From: CAWVWD01 sp045106825
GTDB lineage: Bacteria; Bacteroidota; Bacteroidia; Chitinophagales; Saprospiraceae
Reading direction: 5' to 3'
DNA length: 64,000 nt
Assembly (NCBI GenBank): GCA_045106825.1
Contig: JBGCFH010000036.1
Coordinates: 31,282-95,281, forward strand
The notes beneath the pieces are model-generated. The model saw nothing but the letters and a program-made list of their open reading frames with translations. It was not told the origin of the DNA and did not search any database. Made by a program: the position numbers and the translations under genes. Position 1 is the stretch's first letter, and each line of letters opens with the position of its first letter. Of the stretch, positions 8,170 through 17,881 are shown in pieces.

Positions 8170-9600
8170 ATGACCAAACAACCAACAAATCGCCTCGAAC
8201 AACTCAAACAACTCTTTCCCGAAACTATCATTAACGGACAGGTTGATTTCTCGAAATTACAACAAATTTTAGGCGATAATTCGACCGAAAGTGAAACTGA
8301 TTTTGGTTTGCATTGGTTAGGGAAATCTGATATTTTCAAGGACATCGAACATCCAATAAGTACGAATCTATTATTGGCGAAAGCCAAAAGTATAAACCCA
8401 CAAAATACTGAAAATCAATTTATTGAAGGTGAAAACTTGGAAGTATTGCGTCACTTGCAACACACGCATAAAGAAGCGGTAAAACTCATTTACATCGATC
8501 CACCTTACAACACTGGAAATGACCATTTTGTCTATTCGGACAACTTCATCGAAAGCAAAGCAAATTGGCACGAAAACGATAGGGAAAACGAGCGTTTTCA
8601 CGCCAACTGGCTCTCGATGATGTACGCAAGATTAACGTTAGCACGGAATCTTTTGCGGGAAGATGGAGCGATTTTTCTCTCGATTGATGACAATGAATTA
8701 TATCATTTGAAATTGATTTTAGATGAGATTTTTGGTGAACAAAATTTCATTGCTACAATGGTTCGACAATGCAAAGTAGGAAGCGGACACGATAGCGGAC
8801 ACGTTGCGGTTGAGTACGATTACGTTGTTTTTTATGCTAAAAATAAGTCAGAATTAAAAGCTAAAAAGCAAACAGTTGACACATCTTTGGATAAAAAATA
8901 TCGCTATGAAGATGCTTTTGTCGAAGAACGAGGAAAGTATTATTTGCGAGATTTAGATTATAAAGGAACGTATTCGGCTTCGATGGATTTTCCTTTGGAA
9001 ATGCCTGACGGAACGACGATTTACTCTGGTGGAAAACATGGACAACCAAATACTTGGCGTTGGTCAAAAGAGAAGGTCGAATGGGGAAAATTGCCAGAAA
9101 ATGATTTTATCGTTTTCAAAAAACGTCCAAAAGGTTGGAAAGCGTATATTAAACAATATCAATTTGTGGATAATAAAGGCAATCGTCGAGAGCGAAAATT
9201 ACCTTATCGTGCGTTGGTTCAGTTTCTAAATGGCGAAGGAACGAAGGATATTCGAGATTTATTCGGTGAAGCTGTTTTTTCTTTTCCAAAATCTGTATCT
9301 TTACTAACTTACTTAATATCAATGGTTTGTGACGATGATGATACGGTTTTAGATTTTTTCGCAGGTTCGAGTACAACGGCTCATGCTGTTTTAAAAATCA
9401 ATCATGAACAGCAGAAAAATCTGAATTTTATTTGTGTTCAAATTCCTGAAAATTTGCCAGCGAAAAGTGCTGCAAAAAAAGCTGGTTTTGAAACACTTTC
9501 AGAGTTGAGTTTTGCGAGAATTTGTAAAGTTATTGAACAATTAGGTGATGAGCAAGGTGTTCAGTTTCTACAAGTACAACCTGTAGTTACTCACGTTTAA
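8170..9600 (+). CDS. Type III Mod-like adenine-N6 DNA methyltransferase
   Basis: 476 aa, a beta-class amino-methyltransferase close to the Mod subunit of type III systems. The Mod-type N-terminus is recognisable (LKQLFPE; GLHWLGKSD; FIEGENLEVL). Catalytic motif IV is IYIDPPYNTG (DPPY at 110-113), followed by ANWLSMMYARL and IFLSIDDNE. SAM-binding motif I is DFFAGSSTTAHAV (395-407), with Ser where many relatives have the last Gly of FxGxG. The target-recognition region would be about 200-380. It is shorter than classical Mod proteins such as EcoP15I Mod (~640 aa), and no Res helicase follows. The last ~10 codons overlap a short palindrome. It is likely co-transcribed with the PD-ExK gene 63 bp downstream. 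Confidence 0.93.
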   Translation: MTKQPTNRLEQLKQLFPETIINGQVDFSKLQQILGDNSTESETDFGLHWLGKSDIFKDIEHPISTNLLLAKAKSINPQNTENQFIEGENLEVLRHLQHTHKEAVKLIYIDPPYNTGNDHFVYSDNFIESKANWHENDRENERFHANWLSMMYARLTLARNLLREDGAIFLSIDDNELYHLKLILDEIFGEQNFIATMVRQCKVGSGHDSGHVAVEYDYVVFYAKNKSELKAKKQTVDTSLDKKYRYEDAFVEERGKYYLRDLDYKGTYSASMDFPLEMPDGTTIYSGGKHGQPNTWRWSKEKVEWGKLPENDFIVFKKRPKGWKAYIKQYQFVDNKGNRRERKLPYRALVQFLNGEGTKDIRDLFGEAVFSFPKSVSLLTYLISMVCDDDDTVLDFFAGSSTTAHAVLKINHEQQKNLNFICVQIPENLPAKSAAKKAGFETLSELSFARICKVIEQLGDEQGVQFLQVQPVVTHV

Positions 9601-9667
9601 CTCCTCCAGAGTTATAAGGTAAACCCTGAAAGGGTTAAATATAAATAACCATAGGTTGTACCTATGG
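9568..9667 (+). repeat. Cluster of four short palindromes across the methyltransferase-nuclease junction
   Basis: Four small hairpins follow each other within 100 bp. CTACAAGT-ACA-ACCTGTAG (9568-9586, one mismatch) lies inside the methyltransferase 3' end. AACTC-CTCCA-GAGTT (9599-9613) overlaps its stop codon. AACCCT-GAA-AGGGTT (9622-9636) follows. CCATAGGT-TGT-ACCTATGG (9649-9667) overlaps the first ATG of the next gene. The first and last share the 8-3-8 plan and a GGTTGTACC-like core. They look like REP-type elements. Confidence 0.65.
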
Positions 9668-10362
9668 AAAATAAGCTTTCAATGACAAAAAAAGACATTA
9701 TACAACTCCCAATTACAAAAGCGACAATCTTAAACGCTACAGAAAAAGCACGTCATCAAATCAATTTTCATGATAATTTGCGTTATCGAAAACCGATTAT
9801 TCAATTAGATTCTAAGATTCGAGGTTATATCGGCGAAGTCGGTTTAAAAACTTGGTTTGCTTCACATGATATTCATTTTGCGAAAGCAAATACGATGAAA
9901 GCTGATGAAAATATGGATATTGACTTTGTTTATGAAAATGAAAATCGAACATTACATTTGGAGGTCAAAACGTCTTTAGTCGCTGATAAAGACAGAAACT
10001 GGGAAGATATTTTTCGGAATCGTGATATAAAATTGATTCGTAGAAAAAATCAATCTATCGAAGATTTAACTGGTGATTTGCATTTGCAAATTTACTTTTA
10101 TGGTCATCGAAAAAAACGAGATACTTTTCTAAAAAGCCTTGATATTGATTTGGGTTTACCAACATTTGATTTGTATAATGAAATGCATTTGGAAAAATAT
10201 ATTCGGAATACTTATTTCGTTGGTTGGATTGATAAACCAACTTTGATTGAACAAATCAATAATAAAAAACGTAAAACATGGACTTTCGCCAAACGGGAAT
10301 TTTGGTTGTGTAATCTGGGAGGAGATGCTAAAAAACCGATAAATATTTTGGATTATTTATAA
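9664..10362 (+). CDS. Putative restriction endonuclease, PD-(D/E)xK fold
   Basis: 232 aa. I do not recognise a named family, but a nuclease core is visible: Glu58 in GEVGLKTWF, then Asp85/Asp87 (MDIDFVY), then Glu100-Val-Lys102 in HLEVKTSLV, which fits D-(x)n-ExK. It sits directly behind a DNA methyltransferase on the same strand, the usual arrangement for a restriction partner. The first ATG (9664) lies inside a perfect palindrome; a second ATG six codons later (9682, MTKKDI) may be the true start. No helicase or ATPase motif is present, so it would act as a type II-like enzyme or need another partner. Confidence 0.7.
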   Translation: MENKLSMTKKDIIQLPITKATILNATEKARHQINFHDNLRYRKPIIQLDSKIRGYIGEVGLKTWFASHDIHFAKANTMKADENMDIDFVYENENRTLHLEVKTSLVADKDRNWEDIFRNRDIKLIRRKNQSIEDLTGDLHLQIYFYGHRKKRDTFLKSLDIDLGLPTFDLYNEMHLEKYIRNTYFVGWIDKPTLIEQINNKKRKTWTFAKREFWLCNLGGDAKKPINILDYL

Positions 10363-10456
10363 TTGAATATTAGATGTTAGATGTTTTTGAAATAACTTTT
10401 TTTTCTACTTAAACATTCATTTCATTATCAATAAAAGGTTTTCTCATAAAATTTTT

Positions 10457-10547
10457 GGTAGTGTTATGAATATGCACCATACATTTTAACTAAATTACTG
10501 TTTCCAATGATTTAGAAAATCAAAAAGTGCATAAGTACAACACTACC
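10457..10547. repeat. Inverted-repeat element between convergent genes
   Basis: GGTAGTGTTATGAATATGCAC (10457-10477; the outer 9 and inner 7 bases pair) faces its imperfect complement at 10527-10547, 17 of 21 positions matching, around a 49-bp AT-rich centre. The whole is 91 bp. It could be a MITE-like insertion with terminal repeats, or a long bidirectional stem that separates the nuclease gene from the convergent T9SS gene. No clear target-site duplication was seen. Confidence 0.5.
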
Positions 10548-10554
10548 AAACAAC

Positions 10555-12243
10555 TTACTCAATCAATAAAGTCATTTTTCCCAAATTTTTATAATTTTCA
10601 TTTTTTATGACAATAAAATACAAACCGTTTGAAAAATTCAGTGGTATTTTCAAATCATTTGTACCTTTTTGAGTTTGATATTTTTCAGATTGTAATAATT
10701 GACCCGAAGTATTCAAAATTTCAACATAGACTGAATTCGCTGTTTTAGTCTCAATCTGAACCGTTAATAATTCACTATTTTTAAGTGGATTAGGAAAAAC
10801 GTTGATTGTGTAATTTTCAGTATTAATAATTTTTGTTGAGGTATTAAAATTCACAATAAACGAAAAGGACGCTGAACAACCAGCTTGATTTGTAATCGTA
10901 ACACTATAAAATCCGTAAGTAAGATTTTCAATCTTTCGACCTATCGCACCGTTACTCCATATGTAAGTAAAAACGCCAACTGTATCATCTAAAAACAACT
11001 CTATCGAACCATTAGAACTACCATTATCGTCTACAATAATAGTATCTAATAAAGTAATCGTTGGAAGTACACTTAACTCTAACGTAGTAATACTATCACA
11101 ACCATTATTATCAATAGAACTAATGGTATGAATACCTGATGTGGTATAAATATTATTGTTCCAATTATAACTTTGTCCATCGCAAATAAAGGCAGAAATT
11201 GTACTATCACTGTTTGGTAAAACTGTTAAATTCATATTCAAAAGGCTATCACAACCGAAAGCAGTTGGGACAGTTACTTGATACATTCCTGTTGTATTAT
11301 AAGTATTTCCGTCAAACACGATAGAGTCACCGTGACACAATTCAATATCTATATTTGCTGTCACATCAGCACAAGCCGTCACTTGAATTAGAAAAATCTT
11401 TTGAATCGAACTCAACAATTGACCATTTCGATATTCGTCAATAGTAATTCCAAAATAATACAATCCAATTTGAGTTATCGAACCTGTCAATATTCCTGTC
11501 AAAGAATCAATCGTAATATTACTACCTAAAGGAAAGCTATTTGTAAACACTGGCGAGATATAAGGGACATTACTATATGGTGGCGGACTTGCGGGTCCTG
11601 GCCCAGGGTTTCCTTGTTGAAAACCAGTCAGAGGTGTTTTAAAAGTATAATGTAAAGAATCACCATCTATATCTATTCCACTGAAATCCATATGAATAGG
11701 TTCTCCGACACAATATGTTGTTTGTGTTTCGTTCACAAAAGTGGGACTGTTATTATAAAGTGTTTGTGCATCTGCTGAAATGAATGTTGTTAAAGTCATC
11801 CCATATGTACTGGGATTAAAAATATTAATAATATTTTGATTTAAGCAACAACGTTGATACGACATATGATAGCCTAAACTATTAAATGGTAATGTCAATG
11901 TTGTGGTATAAGTCGCTACTTCAACTTGAAAAACATTAACAGCACAAATATTAAGATTTGGAGTAGTTAAAATATTATTATTATGATTAACAAAAACAGT
12001 ATTTGAGTTGCCATTGATCAGATACGGTTGTCCATTTCCGTCAAATATACTCAATGGAAGCGGATTATCAAATGGAGCGGCAGAGCTTATAGTATCTTTA
12101 TAAACTTTAATCGTAATCTCATATTGATTATTTCCCAAACACTCGTAATACATTTCGCCGCCAGTTAAGTGCCACGCAAAAGATGTTGCAGAAAAGAAAA
12201 TCATCACAGAAAGTGAAAAAATAATTTTAAGATTATTTAGCAT
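10555..12243 (-). CDS. Secreted T9SS type A cargo protein
   Basis: 562 aa. A Sec signal peptide (1-23, ending ATSFA) precedes a mature start WHLTGGEMYYECLGNNQYE, the opening typical of large adhesin-like surface proteins in Bacteroidota. Two repeats of about 50 aa (about 290-395), each with a Cys-x-Gly/Asp pattern and ending GCDS followed by LTV or LSV, resemble repeats found in gliding and adhesin proteins. A Gly/Pro-rich stretch (about 210-225) lies between. The last ~85 residues form a T9SS type A sorting domain: INVFPNPLKN, then ILNTSGQLLQ and GLYFIVIKN. The protein would be exported by T9SS, and the next gene upstream encodes a C25 peptidase of the sortase class. Confidence 0.88.
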   Translation of the reverse strand: MLNNLKIIFSLSVMIFFSATSFAWHLTGGEMYYECLGNNQYEITIKVYKDTISSAAPFDNPLPLSIFDGNGQPYLINGNSNTVFVNHNNNILTTPNLNICAVNVFQVEVATYTTTLTLPFNSLGYHMSYQRCCLNQNIINIFNPSTYGMTLTTFISADAQTLYNNSPTFVNETQTTYCVGEPIHMDFSGIDIDGDSLHYTFKTPLTGFQQGNPGPGPASPPPYSNVPYISPVFTNSFPLGSNITIDSLTGILTGSITQIGLYYFGITIDEYRNGQLLSSIQKIFLIQVTACADVTANIDIELCHGDSIVFDGNTYNTTGMYQVTVPTAFGCDSLLNMNLTVLPNSDSTISAFICDGQSYNWNNNIYTTSGIHTISSIDNNGCDSITTLELSVLPTITLLDTIIVDDNGSSNGSIELFLDDTVGVFTYIWSNGAIGRKIENLTYGFYSVTITNQAGCSASFSFIVNFNTSTKIINTENYTINVFPNPLKNSELLTVQIETKTANSVYVEILNTSGQLLQSEKYQTQKGTNDLKIPLNFSNGLYFIVIKNENYKNLGKMTLLIE

Positions 12244-12647
12244 GTTCTTTGATTAAAAACCTTCATAAATGGTAAAAAAAGGTTTAAGAAGGTCTTGGTT
12301 GATAAATGAATGTTGACAAAAATAAATAGTAAATCGGTTTAATTAAAAGAATTTGTATTAAAATATTCAAGATATTGATATAAGAGTATTTTGATTATTT
12401 TTTGGTTAAAAATTTTTGAATATCCAAACCTGACAAAGCCGGTAGCATAGTTGTGAGTTTGACGAATTGACCACCGAGATCTCGGGACAAGATTTCAGAA
12501 CTTAGAAACTAAATAGATATATTGATTACAAAAAAATAGCAAAATTGAGGATTGAAATAATCACTCAAAATTGCTATTATTTTTTTTCAAGAAGTTGATA
12601 ACAAACTAATTACCAACATTTTAACACTATTACTTTATCTTCATATT
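12244..12647. other. Spacer with terminator and a GC-rich palindrome
   Basis: 404 bp between the C25 peptidase and T9SS cargo genes. It contains the peptidase terminator (12530-12578) and a 12-bp perfect palindrome CCGAGATCTCGG at 12474-12485 that stands out as GC-rich. No gene was found. Confidence 0.6.
12530..12578 (-). terminator. Rho-independent terminator after the C25 peptidase gene
   Basis: AATAGCAA-AA-TTGAG (12535-12549) pairs with CTCAA-AA-TTGCTATT (12564-12578) with a small AA/AA internal loop and a 14-nt hairpin loop. On the minus strand the stem runs into seven T (complement of 12530-12536). A T-run on the other side may make it bidirectional. Confidence 0.75.
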
Positions 12648-15600
12648 TTATCGTAAGATAACCATTTTTCCAAAGCCACCTTTAAAGTAATCATTTGTTC
12701 CAGTATTGAATAATTCATAATTTTCTTCTGTCGCTGATTTCAAATTGACACGATACAAATACACACCATTTGCTAAGCGATTTCCAAAGTCATCTGTTCC
12801 ATCCCAAGTATATTCAGTACGATTCAATCCGACACGAATATCGCCTAACTCTTCTTTAGTAATTGTACGAATAACTTTACCCGAAACTGTAAATATTTGA
12901 ATATTCATCGCTTCTGGTATTTCTGCACCTGTCAATGTAAATACAAACTGTGTCGAAGTGCTAAATGGATTTGGATAGTTTAATACATTCGAAATCATTG
13001 CTTTCGTAATGACTTCAAAGTCAATTTTGTATTCATTTGCACCAGATTGATTATTCGTAGCATCTTTTGCTTTTACTTGTAATTGATATGTTCCATCTTC
13101 CATAAACTCTGGTAAAAACTCGATTTCAGCACGATTTTTATTTTCTAAATCATTATTATCAGCAGGACGGAAAATCACCGTTTGATTATCTACATAATAA
13201 CGAGTTGAGACACCAGAAGGCGAAACTATATACAGTTCAAAAGTAGACGTATCATCTAATGCAATAAAAGGATTCTCATCTTCTAAAGCAATCAAAATAT
13301 TCGGTTTAGAAGAAATAATATCGCCACTCATTATATGGACACCGTCAAAAGTTACATCTAAAATCGGAGCTGTATTATCTTTCTCAATATAAAAACTTGC
13401 TACACCAACATTGTTAAATTTATACATTTCAGGCTGATCATTATCTGGATTCACTTCAATATTCACTAAGTGATTTCCAGAACGATTTCGAGTATCTAAA
13501 TTTAATTTTGCTACGATAGAAGAATCACCTAAAAGTGCTTCATTTCTTGTAAGAATATTCACTTCTTCATTTACAGCATTTGTAATTGTATATTTTACAA
13601 GAAGACTATCCATCGCTGTGTTTGAGATATTTTCCACACCAATTTCAAACTTAAACTCATCACCTTGTTCAATTGTATCAGCATGAAACACTAAGTAATC
13701 TTGTGGATTTAATGCAGCATCTGGCAACGGTTGATAGAATACTCTCCAATAATCTAACTGTGCAGGTGTCAAACTCGTTTCATCTTTTACATTGTATCGC
13801 AACTTCAAATACGGAAATATATTTGGATTTACAAAATCTAAAGATATATCATACAATGTTGTATTTGTCATCAAAACAGAATCTACACCATCAACAGTTA
13901 CACCGATTATATCTAATGAAATCGTATCTTCTGTAGGATTAAAGTCGCTGACTTGCCATTTTACATCTCCCCAAAATTTTGCTGGGCCTATTGGTGTCGA
14001 AGTGATTGAGCCTTGGGTTTGTTTACCTGTAAGAATAGTTGTAGCTTGGATGATTTCAGTTACTGTATTTGCATGGACTTCACGTTGCCCTTCCCAGTTT
14101 GAGTTTCCTTTTTGGAAAATAAATATATAAGGTGTTTCATTTGTTGCTAAATTACGAATTTGTGTTGCTCCTTCGTCTTCTAATACTTGAAAGATATTTG
14201 TACCAAGTGTTAATGAATCTGCAGCCCATTGATTTGCATGATAACTTGAATTTGTTTTTTGAGTTGTAAATACAACAACATAATCATTTTCAGGTATATT
14301 ATTTTGAAGAAAATTAATAGCTTCTTGTCTTTCTGTAATATCATCCATTCCTTTTATATAAACAGCGTTAGGATTTTGCCAACAATTGTATTGTCCACCT
14401 GTTCCATTGATATTACTATAAATATGTTTATCCTTATCAAACCCTAAAATCCAAAAAGTTGCATGGTCGGAATAAGCATTAGAAGGACAAGGCCAATAAT
14501 TTACAAAACGAAATCCATCAATATATAGTGCTATTTCAGCCCAATTTAAGATACCTACAGCTCCATTAATTACTTTAAACTCGGAAGTTGTATTTCCAAA
14601 AATATTTGTATAGGAAGTCGAGTCCATATCTATATCATTCTGTATTGCGTTAGTTTTCTGATAAAAATGTGATTGATTCCATCCCTCCAAACTTTCTGAG
14701 ATATAAATAAATGAACTATACTGCCAATCAAAACCATTCCCACTTGTCAATATACTATCCATACTAATTCGCCAATAGTAAACAGTTGAATCTTGTAGTG
14801 TAATTATTGGTTGCCAAGTAATTAAACCACCATTGCTTTCTTTTTGTGTCGTTAATTTTATTGGACTATCAAAAGTATTCGTAGTATCAATCTCTATATA
14901 ATATTGAATATTGTCCGTTAAAATATTAGAAGTCGAGGCTTTTAGAGTAATTGTAGGTTCATTGATAATGCTATATTCATAAGGATAAATTGGTTTAGCA
15001 CTATTAGAAATAATAGAAAAAGGAATAATTGTCGTATTATTTGATTCAGCATTTGACGGAGATTCTACAACCTCATTATCCACATCAACTGTAATGTGTA
15101 ACTCATTTGTTCCTATAACTTCTTTATTTTCTAATAACAACCAAGTCGTATACGTTTCCTCAAAATCCGGTGATTTTACTTGTATCGTTTTCAGTTCGAC
15201 TTTTGTTCCATTTGGATATTGTTGTTCAATTAAAATATGAATAGAATCTTCTACTGCATACCCGATATTAGCAACTACTAAATCTAACTGAAAACTATCT
15301 AATTGAACATTGACAAACTTAGGATTAATTGTTGTTTTTTCTTTATTAACAATATAATCAACACCTTCTTGCGGATAAATTTTCATAGCAGGATCACCAT
15401 GTAAGAAAATGTTATGTTTCACTAATCTTCCCCAAAATCCACTCAAAGGATACTCCTCAATCGTTGATTTCATTACTTTTCCTATGGTTTGTCCATAATT
15501 ATCATCTCCTAAGTTTTTATACAAAACTCTTCCGTATTGATTCAAATCACTTAAACTTGTCGTTGCAGTCGAACCAATAAAACCGATTGCACCTCGATTC

Positions 15601-17657
15601 TCCACAAAGACATAAGTTTCACTTAATGTAGAAGGAGATTCTAACAAGCGATTAGTGTTACATCCCATTGCATAAATCATTGGGTATTTCCCTTTATTAT
15701 TATACTGATTCGGATCACCAATATCAAAGTCCAATGTATTCGGTGCAGAGTGACCAAAAAATGTTATCCATGCTAAACCCTCATTAATCCGTCGTGTTAC
15801 ATCATCTGAGTTAGCCGATTGAATAACATTCGTTGAGTTTTTATAATACCCTAAAACACTTGCACCTAATTGACTTTGCTTAATTGTATCTTCCATATCA
15901 ACTAAACGACCTTTTATAAAATCCTGAATATCCGGATCGCCTCCGCCTAAATGCAAAAAACTCTTTTGCCAAGCTCTATCTTCAATCGTTTGAGGTGCTG
16001 TTTGGTAAGCTAATTCGACTTCTTTTATTTTATCCAAATAGGTACTTAACATATCAGGTGTATAAGCCGCAATTCGTCCAACAGCTAAAACAGGTTCATC
16101 TGTATTGGGTTTTGCTGCTAATAGATTATCAGAAGACGGATAACCAAATGAAGGCACTAATTCATAATTCTCAAAATCAGCGTTTCCATTTCGATATTTA
16201 CCATAATAAACCCCTTTTCCAATAATAAATAAATATTCGGAACTCCAATGTTTTGCGGCCCATTGTACAAAATTTCGGATAGCCTGTTCATGTCTATCAA
16301 TACCATAACCAAACTGTTCATAAACTTGGTCAATATCAACAATAATTGGTGTATGATTTCCACCTAAAGTACTTGCTCGATAATTTGCATAATCTTGAAC
16401 ATGATTAAACCCTGTTCCATCATCAAATAATTTAGAATGAGTCAAAAGAATATAATTTCCGCCTTGATTTTGTTGAAAAGGCATAAATTGTACCGATTCT
16501 ATACTTGATATTTTATAAGCGTTATCAGCAACCAGAATGAATTGACGTGATTGAGTAGAAGCAGGAACGGCAACTACTATTCTGTTGTTCGCAATTTGTG
16601 TATTAATCCTTGTTCCATTTGTTAAATCATATAAAATAGGAGGATTTGTCCCATAAGTAAAATTCTGAATTTCAAAATATTGCCTTTGCCATGAAGAATC
16701 CATCTCAAATGAAACCCAATTCACATTTGAAAATTTAAATACACGAGGATATTTAGCCTTAATAAAAGCAATACGATATTTATCGTCAGCAGAAGCATTG
16801 CCAATGATTCGTACAGGAGAACTACCGCTGGTCGCACTCATTGGTACTGAAATATGATAATTTTTAACTGCCCAATTTGAAAAGGTGTCATTTACATACG
16901 TAATATTATTAATCTGTATTTCTGTTTGATGATTTCCTGATTGTGCTAATAATTGCACTTCAAATTCTGCATTAGGAACATTAGTTGAATAACGATTTGA
17001 TAAACCTACATTATTACTTTGATTCGCACTATAAGTATTTTTTGTATAACCTTCTCCAAGATCATACTTCGCACTAACGTGACCCGAACCTCCTCTATCA
17101 ATTCCTACACTCAAACGTTCATTCCATTCTCTTGTTTTCGTAAACCAACAATAAATTTCTTTTGGAGGAAGATTCGTTAAGTCATTTGGGATTTCATTGA
17201 TAATCAAAGGATTTACCGTATTCACATTATATGTTAAATAATAAACCGATGTATCTGTGTATAAACTGTATTCTCTGTTCACCTGATAAGTAGGATCATC
17301 ATATAAAAACTTATCTACTTCGCCTCTGTTCTTTTCTCCATAAAAAGTTAAAAAATCGTTCGATGTTAAAGTATTTATTTCACTAACATAAAATGAAATA
17401 GGTTTCCCATTTTTCAATAATTGTAGATTTTGCCCTTGCGGAATAGCTGTTCCACTAAAAACACCAGCATTATTCAAGGCATTATAATCTAAGCGATACA
17501 TACCATCTTCAGCAACTTTAATCTTGAAATATGCTTGGTTATAGTTAATCCATTCATTTCCATAAAGCGTGTCATTTCCAGTAATCATTTGAGCATTCAT
17601 CTTAGGAACAAACCAAACAATTATTCCAAAAAACAAAAGGAGTATTTTATTATTCAT
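12648..17657 (-). CDS. porU2: C25-family cysteine peptidase, PorU2-like
   Basis: 1669 aa. A signal peptide (1-22, ending NAQ) leads to a beta-rich region. A gingipain/PorU-type C25 domain follows at about 400-765, with the catalytic pair visible: His636 in FFGHSAPN and Cys666 in YAMGCNTNR. Beta-sandwich segments come next. A segment at about 1020-1185 resembles the ILEI/PANDER-type domain (AINFLQNNIPENDYVVVF, a run ending PYIFIFQKGN). At the C-terminus (about 1580-1669) is a FlgD/T9SS-like domain: LNYPNPFS, then TWDGTDDFGNRLANGVYLYR. PorU cleaves and attaches T9SS cargo at the outer membrane, but PorU is usually ~1150 aa. The larger size and ILEI-like insert fit the group annotated as PorU2, whose role is unproven. 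The cargo gene lies directly downstream. Confidence 0.85.
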   Translation of the reverse strand: MNNKILLLFFGIIVWFVPKMNAQMITGNDTLYGNEWINYNQAYFKIKVAEDGMYRLDYNALNNAGVFSGTAIPQGQNLQLLKNGKPISFYVSEINTLTSNDFLTFYGEKNRGEVDKFLYDDPTYQVNREYSLYTDTSVYYLTYNVNTVNPLIINEIPNDLTNLPPKEIYCWFTKTREWNERLSVGIDRGGSGHVSAKYDLGEGYTKNTYSANQSNNVGLSNRYSTNVPNAEFEVQLLAQSGNHQTEIQINNITYVNDTFSNWAVKNYHISVPMSATSGSSPVRIIGNASADDKYRIAFIKAKYPRVFKFSNVNWVSFEMDSSWQRQYFEIQNFTYGTNPPILYDLTNGTRINTQIANNRIVVAVPASTQSRQFILVADNAYKISSIESVQFMPFQQNQGGNYILLTHSKLFDDGTGFNHVQDYANYRASTLGGNHTPIIVDIDQVYEQFGYGIDRHEQAIRNFVQWAAKHWSSEYLFIIGKGVYYGKYRNGNADFENYELVPSFGYPSSDNLLAAKPNTDEPVLAVGRIAAYTPDMLSTYLDKIKEVELAYQTAPQTIEDRAWQKSFLHLGGGDPDIQDFIKGRLVDMEDTIKQSQLGASVLGYYKNSTNVIQSANSDDVTRRINEGLAWITFFGHSAPNTLDFDIGDPNQYNNKGKYPMIYAMGCNTNRLLESPSTLSETYVFVENRGAIGFIGSTATTSLSDLNQYGRVLYKNLGDDNYGQTIGKVMKSTIEEYPLSGFWGRLVKHNIFLHGDPAMKIYPQEGVDYIVNKEKTTINPKFVNVQLDSFQLDLVVANIGYAVEDSIHILIEQQYPNGTKVELKTIQVKSPDFEETYTTWLLLENKEVIGTNELHITVDVDNEVVESPSNAESNNTTIIPFSIISNSAKPIYPYEYSIINEPTITLKASTSNILTDNIQYYIEIDTTNTFDSPIKLTTQKESNGGLITWQPIITLQDSTVYYWRISMDSILTSGNGFDWQYSSFIYISESLEGWNQSHFYQKTNAIQNDIDMDSTSYTNIFGNTTSEFKVINGAVGILNWAEIALYIDGFRFVNYWPCPSNAYSDHATFWILGFDKDKHIYSNINGTGGQYNCWQNPNAVYIKGMDDITERQEAINFLQNNIPENDYVVVFTTQKTNSSYHANQWAADSLTLGTNIFQVLEDEGATQIRNLATNETPYIFIFQKGNSNWEGQREVHANTVTEIIQATTILTGKQTQGSITSTPIGPAKFWGDVKWQVSDFNPTEDTISLDIIGVTVDGVDSVLMTNTTLYDISLDFVNPNIFPYLKLRYNVKDETSLTPAQLDYWRVFYQPLPDAALNPQDYLVFHADTIEQGDEFKFEIGVENISNTAMDSLLVKYTITNAVNEEVNILTRNEALLGDSSIVAKLNLDTRNRSGNHLVNIEVNPDNDQPEMYKFNNVGVASFYIEKDNTAPILDVTFDGVHIMSGDIISSKPNILIALEDENPFIALDDTSTFELYIVSPSGVSTRYYVDNQTVIFRPADNNDLENKNRAEIEFLPEFMEDGTYQLQVKAKDATNNQSGANEYKIDFEVITKAMISNVLNYPNPFSTSTQFVFTLTGAEIPEAMNIQIFTVSGKVIRTITKEELGDIRVGLNRTEYTWDGTDDFGNRLANGVYLYRVNLKSATEENYELFNTGTNDYFKGGFGKMVILR

Positions 17658-17881
17658 AACTTTGCGTTGATGATTATAAAATAAAATTGTGTAAAACTTT
17701 TTGACAGAATTAATAGGACTTTTATTAACTCTTCCAAAAAATTATTTTCTACATAACCTTATTTTCATTTTAGTTTTTTTTTGAAGTTTGAACAAAAATA
17801 ATAAAGTCTTTTCACAAATTATTTATCATATTTGATATTTAACGATATTGTTTACAACAACTACATAATGTTTCTTTTATT

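Noticed and set aside
12474..12485. Perfect 12-bp palindrome CCGAGATCTCGG as an operator
   Set aside because: It lies between two genes on the same strand, past the terminator of one and over 200 bp upstream of the other, with no promoter element next to it; a small repeat is more likely.
13673..14130. Two overlapping plus-strand frames of 87 and 112 codons
   Set aside because: They are antisense to the C25 peptidase gene and show no protein-like pattern.
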